Assembly: GCA_018136815.1 (NCBI GenBank)
Contig: CM030941.1
Coordinates: forward strand, 2,394,039 to 2,458,038
Source of the DNA: Isochrysis galbana
Taxonomy: Eukaryota > Haptophyta > Isochrysidales > Isochrysidaceae
Reading direction: 5' to 3'
Length of the DNA: 64,000 nt
A program made the position numbers and the translations under genes. Below the pieces are notes generated by a model, which worked only from the letters and a program-made list of their open reading frames with translations, was not told the DNA's origin and did not search any database. Below are positions 9,312 to 17,780 of this stretch, in pieces. How positions within the stretch are numbered: position 1 is the first letter of the stretch; the number at the start of each line of letters is the position of its first letter.

Positions 9312-10961
9312 ATGGAGCGCGCGCCGACCGCTCCCACCTCCCAGCCCCCCGCCGTCACGACGCCCCAACGGGGCCGCCCCAAACCGCCGGAGCCCAAGCG
9401 CCCACAGGCCGCCGCGCCGCCTGACAACGACGTCGAGATGACGGCACCGCCCTCGCCTCCCAAGCTGCCACAGAACCAGGGAACAGGCAGAGTCCTGTTC
9501 CCTGGTGACAACCAGACCCAGGGCAAAGCCCTGCCACCCAACCCCTCCGCTCCTCCACCAACTCAAGGACTCCCCATGGGAGGTGGCAGCTCTGCTGCCA
9601 CCCCCATGGCGGCCACTCCTACCATCAGTGCACCCCTCGGGGGCGGGCACTTAACACAACAATCCATTTTGGGGGCCTTTGCGCCCTCAAACCAACAACC
9701 AACTCAAGCGACCAGGACATACGCGCAAGCTGCGCATGGACACAAAGGGAAGGATACAGCCCAGCAAGCCCAGCAGCCACAAGCCCAACAACCACAGCAG
9801 CCGTCGCGCAAGCGGGCGGATCCCCAATCGGATCCAAAGCCGACTCTCCACAACACCACCCCATTTGCTTCTCCTCCACCTGATGAGGAAGAGGAGCCCG
9901 AAGACACGCCTTTTTACATCCAGCTAGCTCAGCTAGCTGATGACAAAAAGGACATCAAGAGCGAGGATGTCGCCACCTTCATGAAATTCCTCCTCTCTAG
10001 GCTGGAAGGCCTAGACGCAACTCCAGACGGCATGGACAAAGGCCGCAAAGGCCCTTGGATTTTCTATGTTGATGAAGACGCACACGATCAATTCAAGGCC
10101 GCATACGGAGACAAAGTTAACACAGCACTCTCGGGAGTCCCGCATGAATTTGGAATCACCTATGGTGCGTTAATCGACTCGGCCCCTCGAAAGTCGAGCG
10201 CTATCCGGTCCTCCCTAAAAGAGGTGGCGACCTACATTGTTTTTCGCATCTTTGATCCGATCAAGGCTTTTAAGACCAAGACTAGGCACTTGGCTAACTC
10301 ACTCGAGCGCGAGGGATTCCACGTGCTAAGGGGCAACCAACAGCGAGCCAAAACCTCACTCGAAGGTATCACGAAAGTTGAGTCCGGCAAGCGTCCCATC
10401 TGGCACTTTTATGTTTACACGGACACGTCTGCCTTAGGGCACCGCTTCCCTCGCAACTTTCATGTGACTCTCGATGACGGAGAAAATTTCAACTTAGACT
10501 ATGCGGTCCGATCATCGGTGGAATGTGTGACTCCTGAAGGGGAGTTAGCCATCCATGGAGCCCCCGGAGGCTGCAAAGGATACGACAAGCCGTGGGCTAT
10601 CTCATTTCTTCGTAAAAACCAAGTTAGCTTTCGCCAATGCACGTGCGAACAAGATAAGGCGAAAGCGGAACAACGAAAGCGCCAAAGGGACGCAAGTAAC
10701 GCCATGGACTACAGGGCCCTCATGGGCCTTGGTGCGGCGGCGCCATGCCGCCGATTCATGGCGGGCGAATGCAAAAACAACCGCATGAAAGGACGTCAAA
10801 TAGTCCAATGCTCCTCCAGCCACGACATCCCCGGATGTTGGGTAAAGGACCCCACCACGGGCAAACAAACTTGTATGGTCAAATGCAATCTTAAACCTAA
10901 TAAGGCTTATCCAGGGTACTGCGTGAACGGAGTTAGTTGCCTCTACCGTCATGGTGAATAG
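9312..10961 (+). CDS. LINE copy 2 ORF1 protein
   Basis: The intact reference ORF1 for this family, 549 residues from the ATG after the hairpin. The N-terminal 190 residues are P/Q/A-rich and low complexity. Residues about 200-400 form the conserved domain shared by all copies (FMKFLLSRLEGLDATPDG, SAPRKSSAIRSSLKEVATYI, GKRPIWHFYVYTDTSALGHR). The C-terminus is basic and cysteine-rich: PCRRFMAGEC followed by CSSSH, and finally YCVNGVSCLYRH, a CX5CX3H pattern as in CCCH zinc fingers. The likely role is RNA binding in the retrotransposition particle. ORF1 ends in TAG at 10959-10961, overlapping the ORF2 start by 11 bases. A frame extends upstream to 9141, but the other copies support 9312. Confidence 0.8.
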   Translation: MERAPTAPTSQPPAVTTPQRGRPKPPEPKRPQAAAPPDNDVEMTAPPSPPKLPQNQGTGRVLFPGDNQTQGKALPPNPSAPPPTQGLPMGGGSSAATPMAATPTISAPLGGGHLTQQSILGAFAPSNQQPTQATRTYAQAAHGHKGKDTAQQAQQPQAQQPQQPSRKRADPQSDPKPTLHNTTPFASPPPDEEEEPEDTPFYIQLAQLADDKKDIKSEDVATFMKFLLSRLEGLDATPDGMDKGRKGPWIFYVDEDAHDQFKAAYGDKVNTALSGVPHEFGITYGALIDSAPRKSSAIRSSLKEVATYIVFRIFDPIKAFKTKTRHLANSLEREGFHVLRGNQQRAKTSLEGITKVESGKRPIWHFYVYTDTSALGHRFPRNFHVTLDDGENFNLDYAVRSSVECVTPEGELAIHGAPGGCKGYDKPWAISFLRKNQVSFRQCTCEQDKAKAEQRKRQRDASNAMDYRALMGLGAAAPCRRFMAGECKNNRMKGRQIVQCSSSHDIPGCWVKDPTTGKQTCMVKCNLKPNKAYPGYCVNGVSCLYRHGE

Positions 10962-12648
10962 TAGCGACTTAAAGATTGCGACATACAATTTGAACGGAGC
11001 GAAACATAAATTAACGTCGACCCTAGCGCAAGCGAGACTAGGAGGGATCCATGTTCTGTACGCGCAAGAACTACACCATTACAGCGATGGGTGGCACCTA
11101 AGGGTGCAAGGTTTGGCCCGGTCCCTTGGCTGGGACTGGTTTCAATCCCCCGCGTCTAGGGGCGACCCTGGGAGCGGAGTGGCGGTAGCCATTAGAAGAG
11201 ACAGAAGCGACGTAGTAGTAGAATCTTGGTCGGTAGTTATCCCGGGAAGGCTGGTAGTAGTAAAGGCTAATTTCGGACATGAAACAATATCTTTCGCCTC
11301 GGTGTATCTAAATGCTAGACCTAGTAAGCGTAAAGAAGAAATCAAAGTCCTTCATGAGACATCGGAAATACTTTCTCACACAATTATAGCGGGCGATTTC
11401 AATTGCGTGGAGAACATACATAGAGACACCCGGCCCATCGCGGGGGCGACCCCCTATGCAAATACGGGAGGCAGAGCCCTCACGAGGGCGATTGCCTCGC
11501 ATGGGCTCACTGACGTCCAACTGCTGGTTAATCCGGGCATAAAAGAGCAATACACGAGGTGCGGGCACCAGACCCACACGAGAATAGATCGAGTATACGC
11601 CGCAGAATACTACTCCACGTGGAGATGGCATAAGGCATACATAGATCTTAAACTTTTCACGGGCCTGGCGGCGTCGGACCACCACCCGGTGGTAGCGACT
11701 TTTGCTACCGCCCCCCCACGACGGGCAACGGAAATAGATGCCAAGATACCTTTGGAGGTATTAGACGACCCGGAGACCCGGGAGATGATCAGCCTCCTCT
11801 GGAGGAGACTCTACCCAGCCCCTCCGGGAGAGGACGAAGGGGACAAGTTAACCACTTGGACGGAATTCAAAAGGAAGGTATCTTCGATACTCCTCGCGAA
11901 GGCGGTTGAGCTTCGCAGACGACAGAGGTACGCGCAAGCGGAAATCGACGCGGTGGCGGATGCTAGAAAAGCCCAAATGGAGGCGACCCCCGGGACGACC
12001 CGGTCGGACATCATAGCGGAACTGAACCGCAAAGTAGTCGACAAAAGACGTACCTTCTCACCCGCCCCGTCATTAGCGGAGAAAATCATAAGGGCGGAAG
12101 AGCTTGTTACAAAGCAATTTTTTAAGAGATTCACGCCTAGACACGCTAGCGGCGACATCCCGGCGATGTACACTGGAGTGAGATGGGAAGACCCGCAACC
12201 GGCCCTAGATGAAGACAAAGTAGCAACCGACGACACCGCGATTCTGGCCTCGTTACGGGGCTACTATGTATGGCTTTTCAGCGAAAAGATCTCTCAAGGC
12301 GCGGAGCCCCTCCTTCACGCGCTAAGGCAACGTCAGATACCGACGGGTCATAGGTCCTTCTTGGACAAGCCCATAGGATATTCGGAGATCATCCGTGCTA
12401 TACGGCAAATGGCGAAAGGTAAATCCGCGGGGCCGGACGGCATACCAATGGAGTTCTATCAAAGCTTTGAAAAGCTAGCGGCCCCGCGCCTGATGGACAT
12501 GTTTCACGAAGCCTACCGGTCGGGGGCATTACCGGAGGACACGTGCTCGGGTGATATAGCCCTGCTCTATAAAAAAGGGGACGCCAGGGACCCGAGGAAC
12601 TATAGACCAATAACGTTGCTCCAAACGGACTACAAAATCCTCGCCAGC
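10951..12648 (+). CDS. LINE copy 2 ORF2: endonuclease and truncated reverse transcriptase
   Basis: ORF2 starts with ATGGTGAATAG, so its ATG overlaps the ORF1 stop. Residues 5-250 are an AP-endonuclease-like (EEP) domain: LKIATYNLNGAK, YAQELHHY, SGVAVAIRRD, IIAGDFNC and ASDHHPVVATF hold the expected catalytic N, E, D/N and DH positions. A linker with basic helices follows. From about residue 475 the N-terminal fingers of a LINE-type RT appear: AKGKSAGPDGIPMEFYQ, then LLYKKGDARDPRNYRPITLL. Homology stops after TDYKILAS near 12648, before the catalytic FADD/YADD box; the remaining codons to 12765 are unrelated. The product could nick DNA at best, not reverse transcribe. Confidence 0.85.
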
Positions 12649-12649
12649 G

Positions 12650-13140
12650 AGCCGGCCTCGTGCAGCCACAGCAGCGCAGGCAGGTGGCCGTGCAGCGCCG
12701 CGGCGCGGTTTCCTTGGCGAAGCCCTTGGCGCCAGCGGCAAAAGACTGGTCGCACTTCGCGATGAGTACATCAGCATGGAGGCACGGGTTGGCGCAAAGC
12801 ACGGAATCCCGCACAGCGTCAAGCACGTAGGCCATGATGCGCGGGTGCCCCTTCTTTGGATCGCGGGCGGCGAGGAGCAACCCGTTGAGGGCGTCCGGCC
12901 AATCCACACCAGCGGTGAGCGAGCCCTCTAGTGCGCGGATCAGCTGCATCCTGAAGCCATCCCAGGACACCGCCGCCTTATTTGGGTTGGTCGACCGGAG
13001 GTCGGCCGGAAAGCGAAGAGACTGGAGACTTTCGAGGCTCGACTTGGCATCTCGCGAGTTGCCGCGGGTGCGCACGAAGATGCGGGCGCGAACCCACTTG
13101 GTGAGTGTGCGCGTCGTGTAGACGATGCGGGCATGCCAGG
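12650..13140 (-). pseudogene. Unidentified coding fragment beyond the LINE break
   Basis: A minus-strand frame (13140 towards 12640) reads WHARIVYTTRTLTKWVRARI, then SWDGFRMQLIRALEGSL, DWPDALNGLLLAARDPKKG and AYVLDAVRDSVLCANPCLHA, with strong third-position GC bias typical of genes here. Near the LINE boundary another frame (AALHGHLPALLWLHEAG) also looks coding, suggesting a frameshift or splice. No family recognised. It may be the upstream half of the gene whose end is at 9116-9285. Confidence 0.3.
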
Positions 13141-13780
13141 ACTCGCCAGACCTCTCTACAAAAAGAGAATGTCCACTCCCACTCTTTTACTGAAAATGAA
13201 AATGTTCACACACCTTTTCGACGACTATTAGACCCCCCTCAAATCTCTAACTCTAACCTACTTTTTCGGGTGCTTCTTGGGTTGCCCCTAACCCTAACCC
13301 TAACCCTAACCCTAACCCTCTCCCTAACCCTGGCCCTAATTAATTACTTAGGGCAGCCCGGCGCGCCCTAAATATGGACGGGCCTGGCTCAAGCGCCCTA
13401 AATATTGACTCAATATGTGGGGCCCCAAAGGGGCCCTAAATATTGACTCAATATATTCGATATCCTGATGGCCTTCCTTAAATATAACACATGGCGGGGC
13501 TCGGACTCGGACTCGGACGGCGGCACCCTCTCCCTCTCTGAGGAGGCAGGCCTCGGCCGCTTAGAGCGGGAGCTAGCAGAGCTAGAGGGCGTCATGCGTA
13601 TGCGCATGCGGGGGGGAGGCGGGGGCGGTGGGGGGCTTCGGGGCCCAAATTTCGCTTCGGCGCTACGCGCCATTCTTCAGCGCTTCGCACTTGCACCCAA
13701 ATTTCGGTCAAAAATTTCTATTTTGGCGGTCCACCCAAATTTTGCAAAACATTTCGCAAAACTCTGGCCTGGGCCAATTC
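13141..13780. other. Gene-free stretch with telomere-like array and short repeats
   Basis: Holds the CCCTAA array (13286-13339), three copies of GCCCTAAATATTGACTCAATAT-like units (13365-13460, imperfect), and an AAATTTCG-rich block at 13690-13775 that resembles 50770-50895. The plus-strand frame at 13468-13788 is low complexity and not considered a gene. Confidence 0.5.
13286..13339 (+). repeat. Interstitial telomere-type repeat (CCCTAA)n
   Basis: About five perfect CCCTAA units in tandem, then degenerate ones (CTCCCTAACCCTGGCCCTAA). The complement TTAGGG is the telomere repeat of many eukaryotes. Confidence 0.8.
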
Positions 13781-14132
13781 ACTCCTAGGAGGAAGTGCTT
13801 GGCTTGAGGCCCACCCATACCCTTGTGGCTGGGAATGTCCTTTTTGTGCATGATTTGTGATTTGGATTTGGCGGACTTATGGGCACTTACAACCTGGAAG
13901 TACACGATGACGATGACAGGAATTGAGTATAGTATTATCATTATAGGGCGGAGCAGCTGGGGGAACGCACGCCGTCCCGGCTGTGAAGGTACGCCACTGG
14001 AACTTTGGTGTGCTGGCAGCCTCAATACCTTCCATACCCATGGTGGAGTGCCTCCGAGGAGGCCCAAGGTAGCCAAGGTGAGGAAATACCGGGGGGAAGG
14101 ACAAAGGCGCTAGGAGTTGGCTACCCCCGGAG
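13781..14132 (+). repeat. 350-bp cassette, copy A, upstream of the DoxX-like gene
   Basis: Near-identical to 17173-17514. Homology starts sharply at ACTCCTAGGAGGAAG and ends at GGCTACCCCCGGAG. An inverted ACTCCTAG/CTAGGAGT pair lies at the left end and near the right end. It finishes 119 bases before the ATG at 14252 in the same orientation as that gene. It may be a mobile promoter or 5'UTR-bearing element; no target duplication was found. Confidence 0.75.
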
Positions 14133-14251
14133 TACTAGAAGAGAGAGAGCATACAGAGAGGAGACAGAAAAAAGAGAAGAGTAGAGAAGTGAGTGAGTAG
14201 TTGAGAAGTAAGAGGGACGAGAGAGTGGTTGTTGGAGGGAGAGTGTGTGCG

Positions 14252-15040
14252 ATGGCGGGCCGACTGGGCGTCGCAGTGCTCCTGCTGGCTGCATCGGGCT
14301 GCGATGGGCTTGCCGCTCCACTCGCGGTGCGCCGTGGCACAATGCGCCCCTATCGTGCACCGAGCGTTACTCTCAAGGCTTCCGAGCCCACTCAGATCGT
14401 CCGAGGAATCGGCAAAGGCCGCAACCTTCCTTCGCCCTCCGGCATCAACACGTTCCCAGTGCCGATGCAAGCGGCGATGGTCGTGGCGATGTTCGCTGCC
14501 ATCGTCGCCTTGAGTTCACTGATTGGGGGCCTCGGCTTCGACCTCGTGCGCGGCAGCTTCCTCTGGAACCTCTCACGTCCCACGTGGCCTGTGCTAGGGC
14601 TCGTCTACCTCGCCGCTGGTGTTGCGCATTTCACGGAGCTCGAAGGGTTCACTAACATCACACCGCCCAACGGAACCTGGGGCTTTTGGTGGACGCCATT
14701 TTCACCCAAATTCAACGTTCAGTGGACTGGAGTCGTCGAAATCTTCGGTGGGCTGTGGCTGGTGCTGGGAGCACTGGCTCCAGCACTGGGCATCTCGCTT
14801 CCGGCTGCTCTTGGTCCCATGCTGTCTGACGGCGCGCTCACTCTTTGGCTTCTGACTGTCGTCGTCACGCCGGCCAACCTATACGCTCTCACACACGGCG
14901 CCAACTTCCCTCTCGATCTGGAGACTCCGCCCGCGGCGCATGCTGTTCGCCTGATATTTCAGTCGGTGCTGCTTGCGATGCTCTGGGAAATGGCAGGCCC
15001 GACTATCCTTGACTTCGAGGTGAATATGGGCCTCGTGTAA
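14252..15040 (+). CDS. DoxX-like integral membrane protein, probably plastid-targeted
   Basis: A 262-residue single-exon gene; the frame opens further upstream, but the ATG at 14252 gives a good leader (MAGRLGVAVLLLAASGCDGL then AAPLAVRRG), resembling a signal peptide followed by a transit-type sequence of a complex plastid. Four hydrophobic segments follow: about residues 70-90, 115-130, 160-185 and 195-215, plus a C-terminal one. The pattern LGLVYLAAGVAHF, GVVEIFGGLWLVLGA and TPANLYALTHGANFP, with R-IFQSVLLAMLWEMAG near the end, fits the DoxX-like membrane family, whose roles include redox-linked quinone biology in bacteria. The substrate here is unknown. Upstream lie a purine-rich tract and the 350-bp cassette. 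Confidence 0.7.
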   Translation: MAGRLGVAVLLLAASGCDGLAAPLAVRRGTMRPYRAPSVTLKASEPTQIVRGIGKGRNLPSPSGINTFPVPMQAAMVVAMFAAIVALSSLIGGLGFDLVRGSFLWNLSRPTWPVLGLVYLAAGVAHFTELEGFTNITPPNGTWGFWWTPFSPKFNVQWTGVVEIFGGLWLVLGALAPALGISLPAALGPMLSDGALTLWLLTVVVTPANLYALTHGANFPLDLETPPAAHAVRLIFQSVLLAMLWEMAGPTILDFEVNMGLV

Positions 15041-16240
15041 ACTCCCCATCCACACCGCCCTCAACAAGCGCGATCGACTATCAGGGAGATTGTACAAGGT
15101 CTTCTATTATGTCAATTCCTAGTGCCAGTTCGCTTAGATTCCCAAGGACGTTATGATGACCCATAAATGCTTCACAAGGTCTTCTATTATGTCAATTCCT
15201 AGTGCCAGTTCGCTTAGATTCCCAAGGACGTTATGATGACCCATAAATGCTTCTCCATTTGGACGCGCAAGCAATGCGCACGTGTGGTGTAGTTGGTCGC
15301 CCTACATTTTGCTAGAAAAAAGCAAGGTGGCCGCTACCCCTCTGACCGGCAAAGCTGAAGGCAAAGCTGCTTATATACCAAAATCGGCAGGGTGAGCGTG
15401 AAAAAAGGGAGTCTCAAGTTGCAAGTTGCACTTTTTGAACGCAAAGCTCCAAGAAAGAAGATTACAAGAATAAGCAAGTTGCAAGTTGCGTCTTTCATAC
15501 AATCGCTACAGCCCACAACCACAACACATCAAGAAGATGAAAACAACAGAGAAGTCCCGAGTCCCACCGAGTCCACCTTCTTCTCGAAGCTCGAATAAGA
15601 ACGAAGAGCACAAAATTCAAAGTTGAGAGACGCACATCCGCCCACCCACTCCATCTATCTCCCTCTTGCCCCTTGTCGCGCTTCGCCAGCCCGTTGGCCG
15701 TTGGACTCCACAAGAAGCAGATCCGGCACTTGTGTTCCGTCACCTTGATGCTTGATGTGACGCGTCGCAGCGAGAGGCCTCCTCGTCTCCTCGCTCTCCG
15801 CTCTTTCTCTCTCAGGTCGCGTTCCGTCGACAGATCGACAGAGGACCATGTGAAGTGTGAAAGTTTCATTTTTATTCCGATTCCGTTTTAAGGTTGTGAA
15901 CATGATAGACAGATGTCTAGATATTGGGCTACCTACTTCCAAAAAGCACTATCTCTATCTATCAAGATAGCCAAAGGGCACTATCTTTTTCTATCAAGCT
16001 CCCAGGAAGACCCAGACGCGCACGATCCAGGCGAAATTCTAGTGGACAAAGAACTTAAATTTTTAACAAATTTTTATGGGTCGCGGCGCGGCAAAGGAAC
16101 GGGACTAGCGCTCACTCAAGACAGGACACCCTGCCGCGGCAAGCGCAAGCGCCCTTCCCCCCTTATGCCACCCAGCTCTTCACTAGCTTTCTACCTGCGC
16201 TAGCCAGAGCGCCCCTCCCTCCACACTCAGACAGCCCCCT
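15041..16240. other. Gene-free stretch with an exact 80-bp duplication and dispersed repeats
   Basis: Contains the tandem duplication at 15094-15253. The segment 15360-15450 (GCTTATATACCA, GTGAAAAAAGGGAG, CTCAAGTTGCA) resembles 26787-26890. AGTTGCAAGTTGC recurs at 15416 and 15477. An AT-rich run with CACTATCT repeats spans 15940-16005. No gene seen. Confidence 0.5.
15094..15253 (+). repeat. Exact 80-bp tandem duplication, two copies
   Basis: The unit starting ACAAGGTCTTCTATTATGTC occurs at 15094-15173 and again at 15174-15253 with no visible differences. It starts about 50 bases after the stop codon of the DoxX-like gene, so it probably lies in the 3' untranslated region. Confidence 0.9.
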
Positions 16241-16268
16241 ACGCCAGGATCCTGTTCTGGTCTCGCGT

Positions 16269-16765
16269 CATTTGTGAATATGATGCCTGGTGGGCCACCC
16301 AGTATATCTGGATCAACATCAAAGCGCCGCCAGCGCGCTCGGTGCCGGCTCAAAGTTGGGCACTCGCGCGTATCACGGCACCGGGACGGTAGCGTTGAAG
16401 CCGGGGCCATGGCGGATTTCGGTGGGGTGCACGCGGCCGGCTGCGGCGATTGGAGTAGCTGCAAGGGTGTCATTTGTGAATATGATGCGTGGTGGGCCAC
16501 CCAGTATATCTGGATCAACACCAAAGCGCCGCCAGCGCGCTCGATGCCGGCTCAAAGTTGGACACTCGCGCGTATCACGGCACCGGGACGGTAGCGTTGA
16601 AGCCGGGGGCATGGCGGATTTCGGTGGGGTGCACGCGGCCGGCTGCGGCGATTGGCGTAGCTGCAAGCGTGGCATTTGTGAATATGATGCTTGGTGGGCC
16701 ACCCAGTATATCTGGATCAACATCAAAACGCCAGCAGCCCGCCCAGTCTTGGTCTTGGTGCAAAG
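16269..16765 (+). repeat. 202-bp tandem repeat, about 2.5 copies
   Basis: CATTTGTGAATATGATGC starts the unit at 16269, 16471 and 16673; the third copy decays after about 90 bases. Each unit contains GTGGGCCACCCAGTATATC and GCGCGTATCACGGCACCGG. A frame runs through the array, but its repetition and lack of any outside match in the window argue for satellite-like DNA rather than a gene. Confidence 0.85.
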
Positions 16766-16799
16766 TTGGGGCTTCTCGTCTCAACAATTGTAGCGTTTC

Positions 16800-17172
16800 G
16801 AGTGGCTGTTAGTAGTGATGCTCGTGTACATATCGAAGTCAATCGCAATGCGTGTTGATGATCATCAAATGTGTAGAGAAGCACATTTCGTCATTTCGTG
16901 GAGTTTGTGAGCTGGCAGAGCTCATGGCTCCGTCACTAGTTGTGCGTGCCTTGCATGAAGGGCATCGGTAAAAATATACCGGAGGGGGCCCAAATACTTT
17001 TTAGCGCTTGGTCTTCAGAGGCTTAAAATGGGCCATTTTTCGAAAATTTTGCCGGAGGACCCCCCGTTTTTTTTCTGCTCTCTCATACCAGAACCTATAG
17101 AAAGCTTATTTAGGCCTCCATTTGCCCATTACCGATTTTGCCCTCCGCACCCCCCTAGTGAGTGACCGGGCT
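16800..17172. repeat. Dispersed repeat with an inverted relative at 35465-35612
   Basis: The segment from about 16970 to 17170 (CGAAAATTTTGCCGGAGGAC, AGCTTATTTAGGCCTCCATT, TGCCCATTACCGAT, AGTGAGTGACCGGGCTA) is homologous in reverse complement to 35465-35612. It abuts cassette copy B exactly. 16800-16970 has nothing recognisable. Confidence 0.6.
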
Positions 17173-17514
17173 ACTCCTAGGAGGAAGTGCTTGGCTTGAG
17201 GCCCACCCATACCTTTGTGGCTGGGAATGCCCTTTTTGTGCATGATTTGGCTGACTTATGGGCACTTACAGCCTGGAAGTACACGATGACGATGACAGGA
17301 ATTGAGTATAGTATTATCATTACAGGGCGGAGCAGCTGGGGGAACGCACGCCGTCCCGGCCGTGAAGGTACACGCCACTGGAACTTTTGGTGTGCTGGCA
17401 GCCTCAATACCTTCCATACCCATGGTGGAGTGCCTCCGAGGAGGCCCAAGGTAGCCAAGGTGAGGAAATACCGGGGGGAAGGACAAAGGCGCTAGGAGTT
17501 GGCTACCCCCGGAG
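17173..17514 (+). repeat. 350-bp cassette, copy B, upstream of the PIH1 gene
   Basis: Same boundaries as copy A (13781-14132), with a few small indels. It ends 266 bases before the ATG at 17781 and is followed by a long GA-rich tract (17515-17760) that probably forms the promoter or 5' leader of the PIH1 gene. Confidence 0.75.
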
Positions 17515-17780
17515 AAGCAAAAAAGAGGAGTGAATAGCTAACGGCCGTTCCGTCGCTCTCCGCTGGGCTCCGAGATAGAGATGGTGTAGAGTAGAGGAGA
17601 GAGAGGGCGATAGCAAGAGCAAGAGGGGGAGAGGGGGAGGGAGGGAGGGAGGGAGAGAGGGGGGGGGGAGAGAGAGGGGGAGGAAGAAGAAGCAGAAGTA
17701 GAAGAAGAAGAGACAGAGAAGAAGAAGAAGAGAAAGATAGGGAAATCTGCGGCTCACTCTCTTCTGCTCGAGGGGACAAG

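Noticed and set aside
12398-12650. Minus-strand frame extending into LINE ORF2
   Set aside because: This part is antisense of the RT; only the portion beyond 12650 was kept as a possible fragment.
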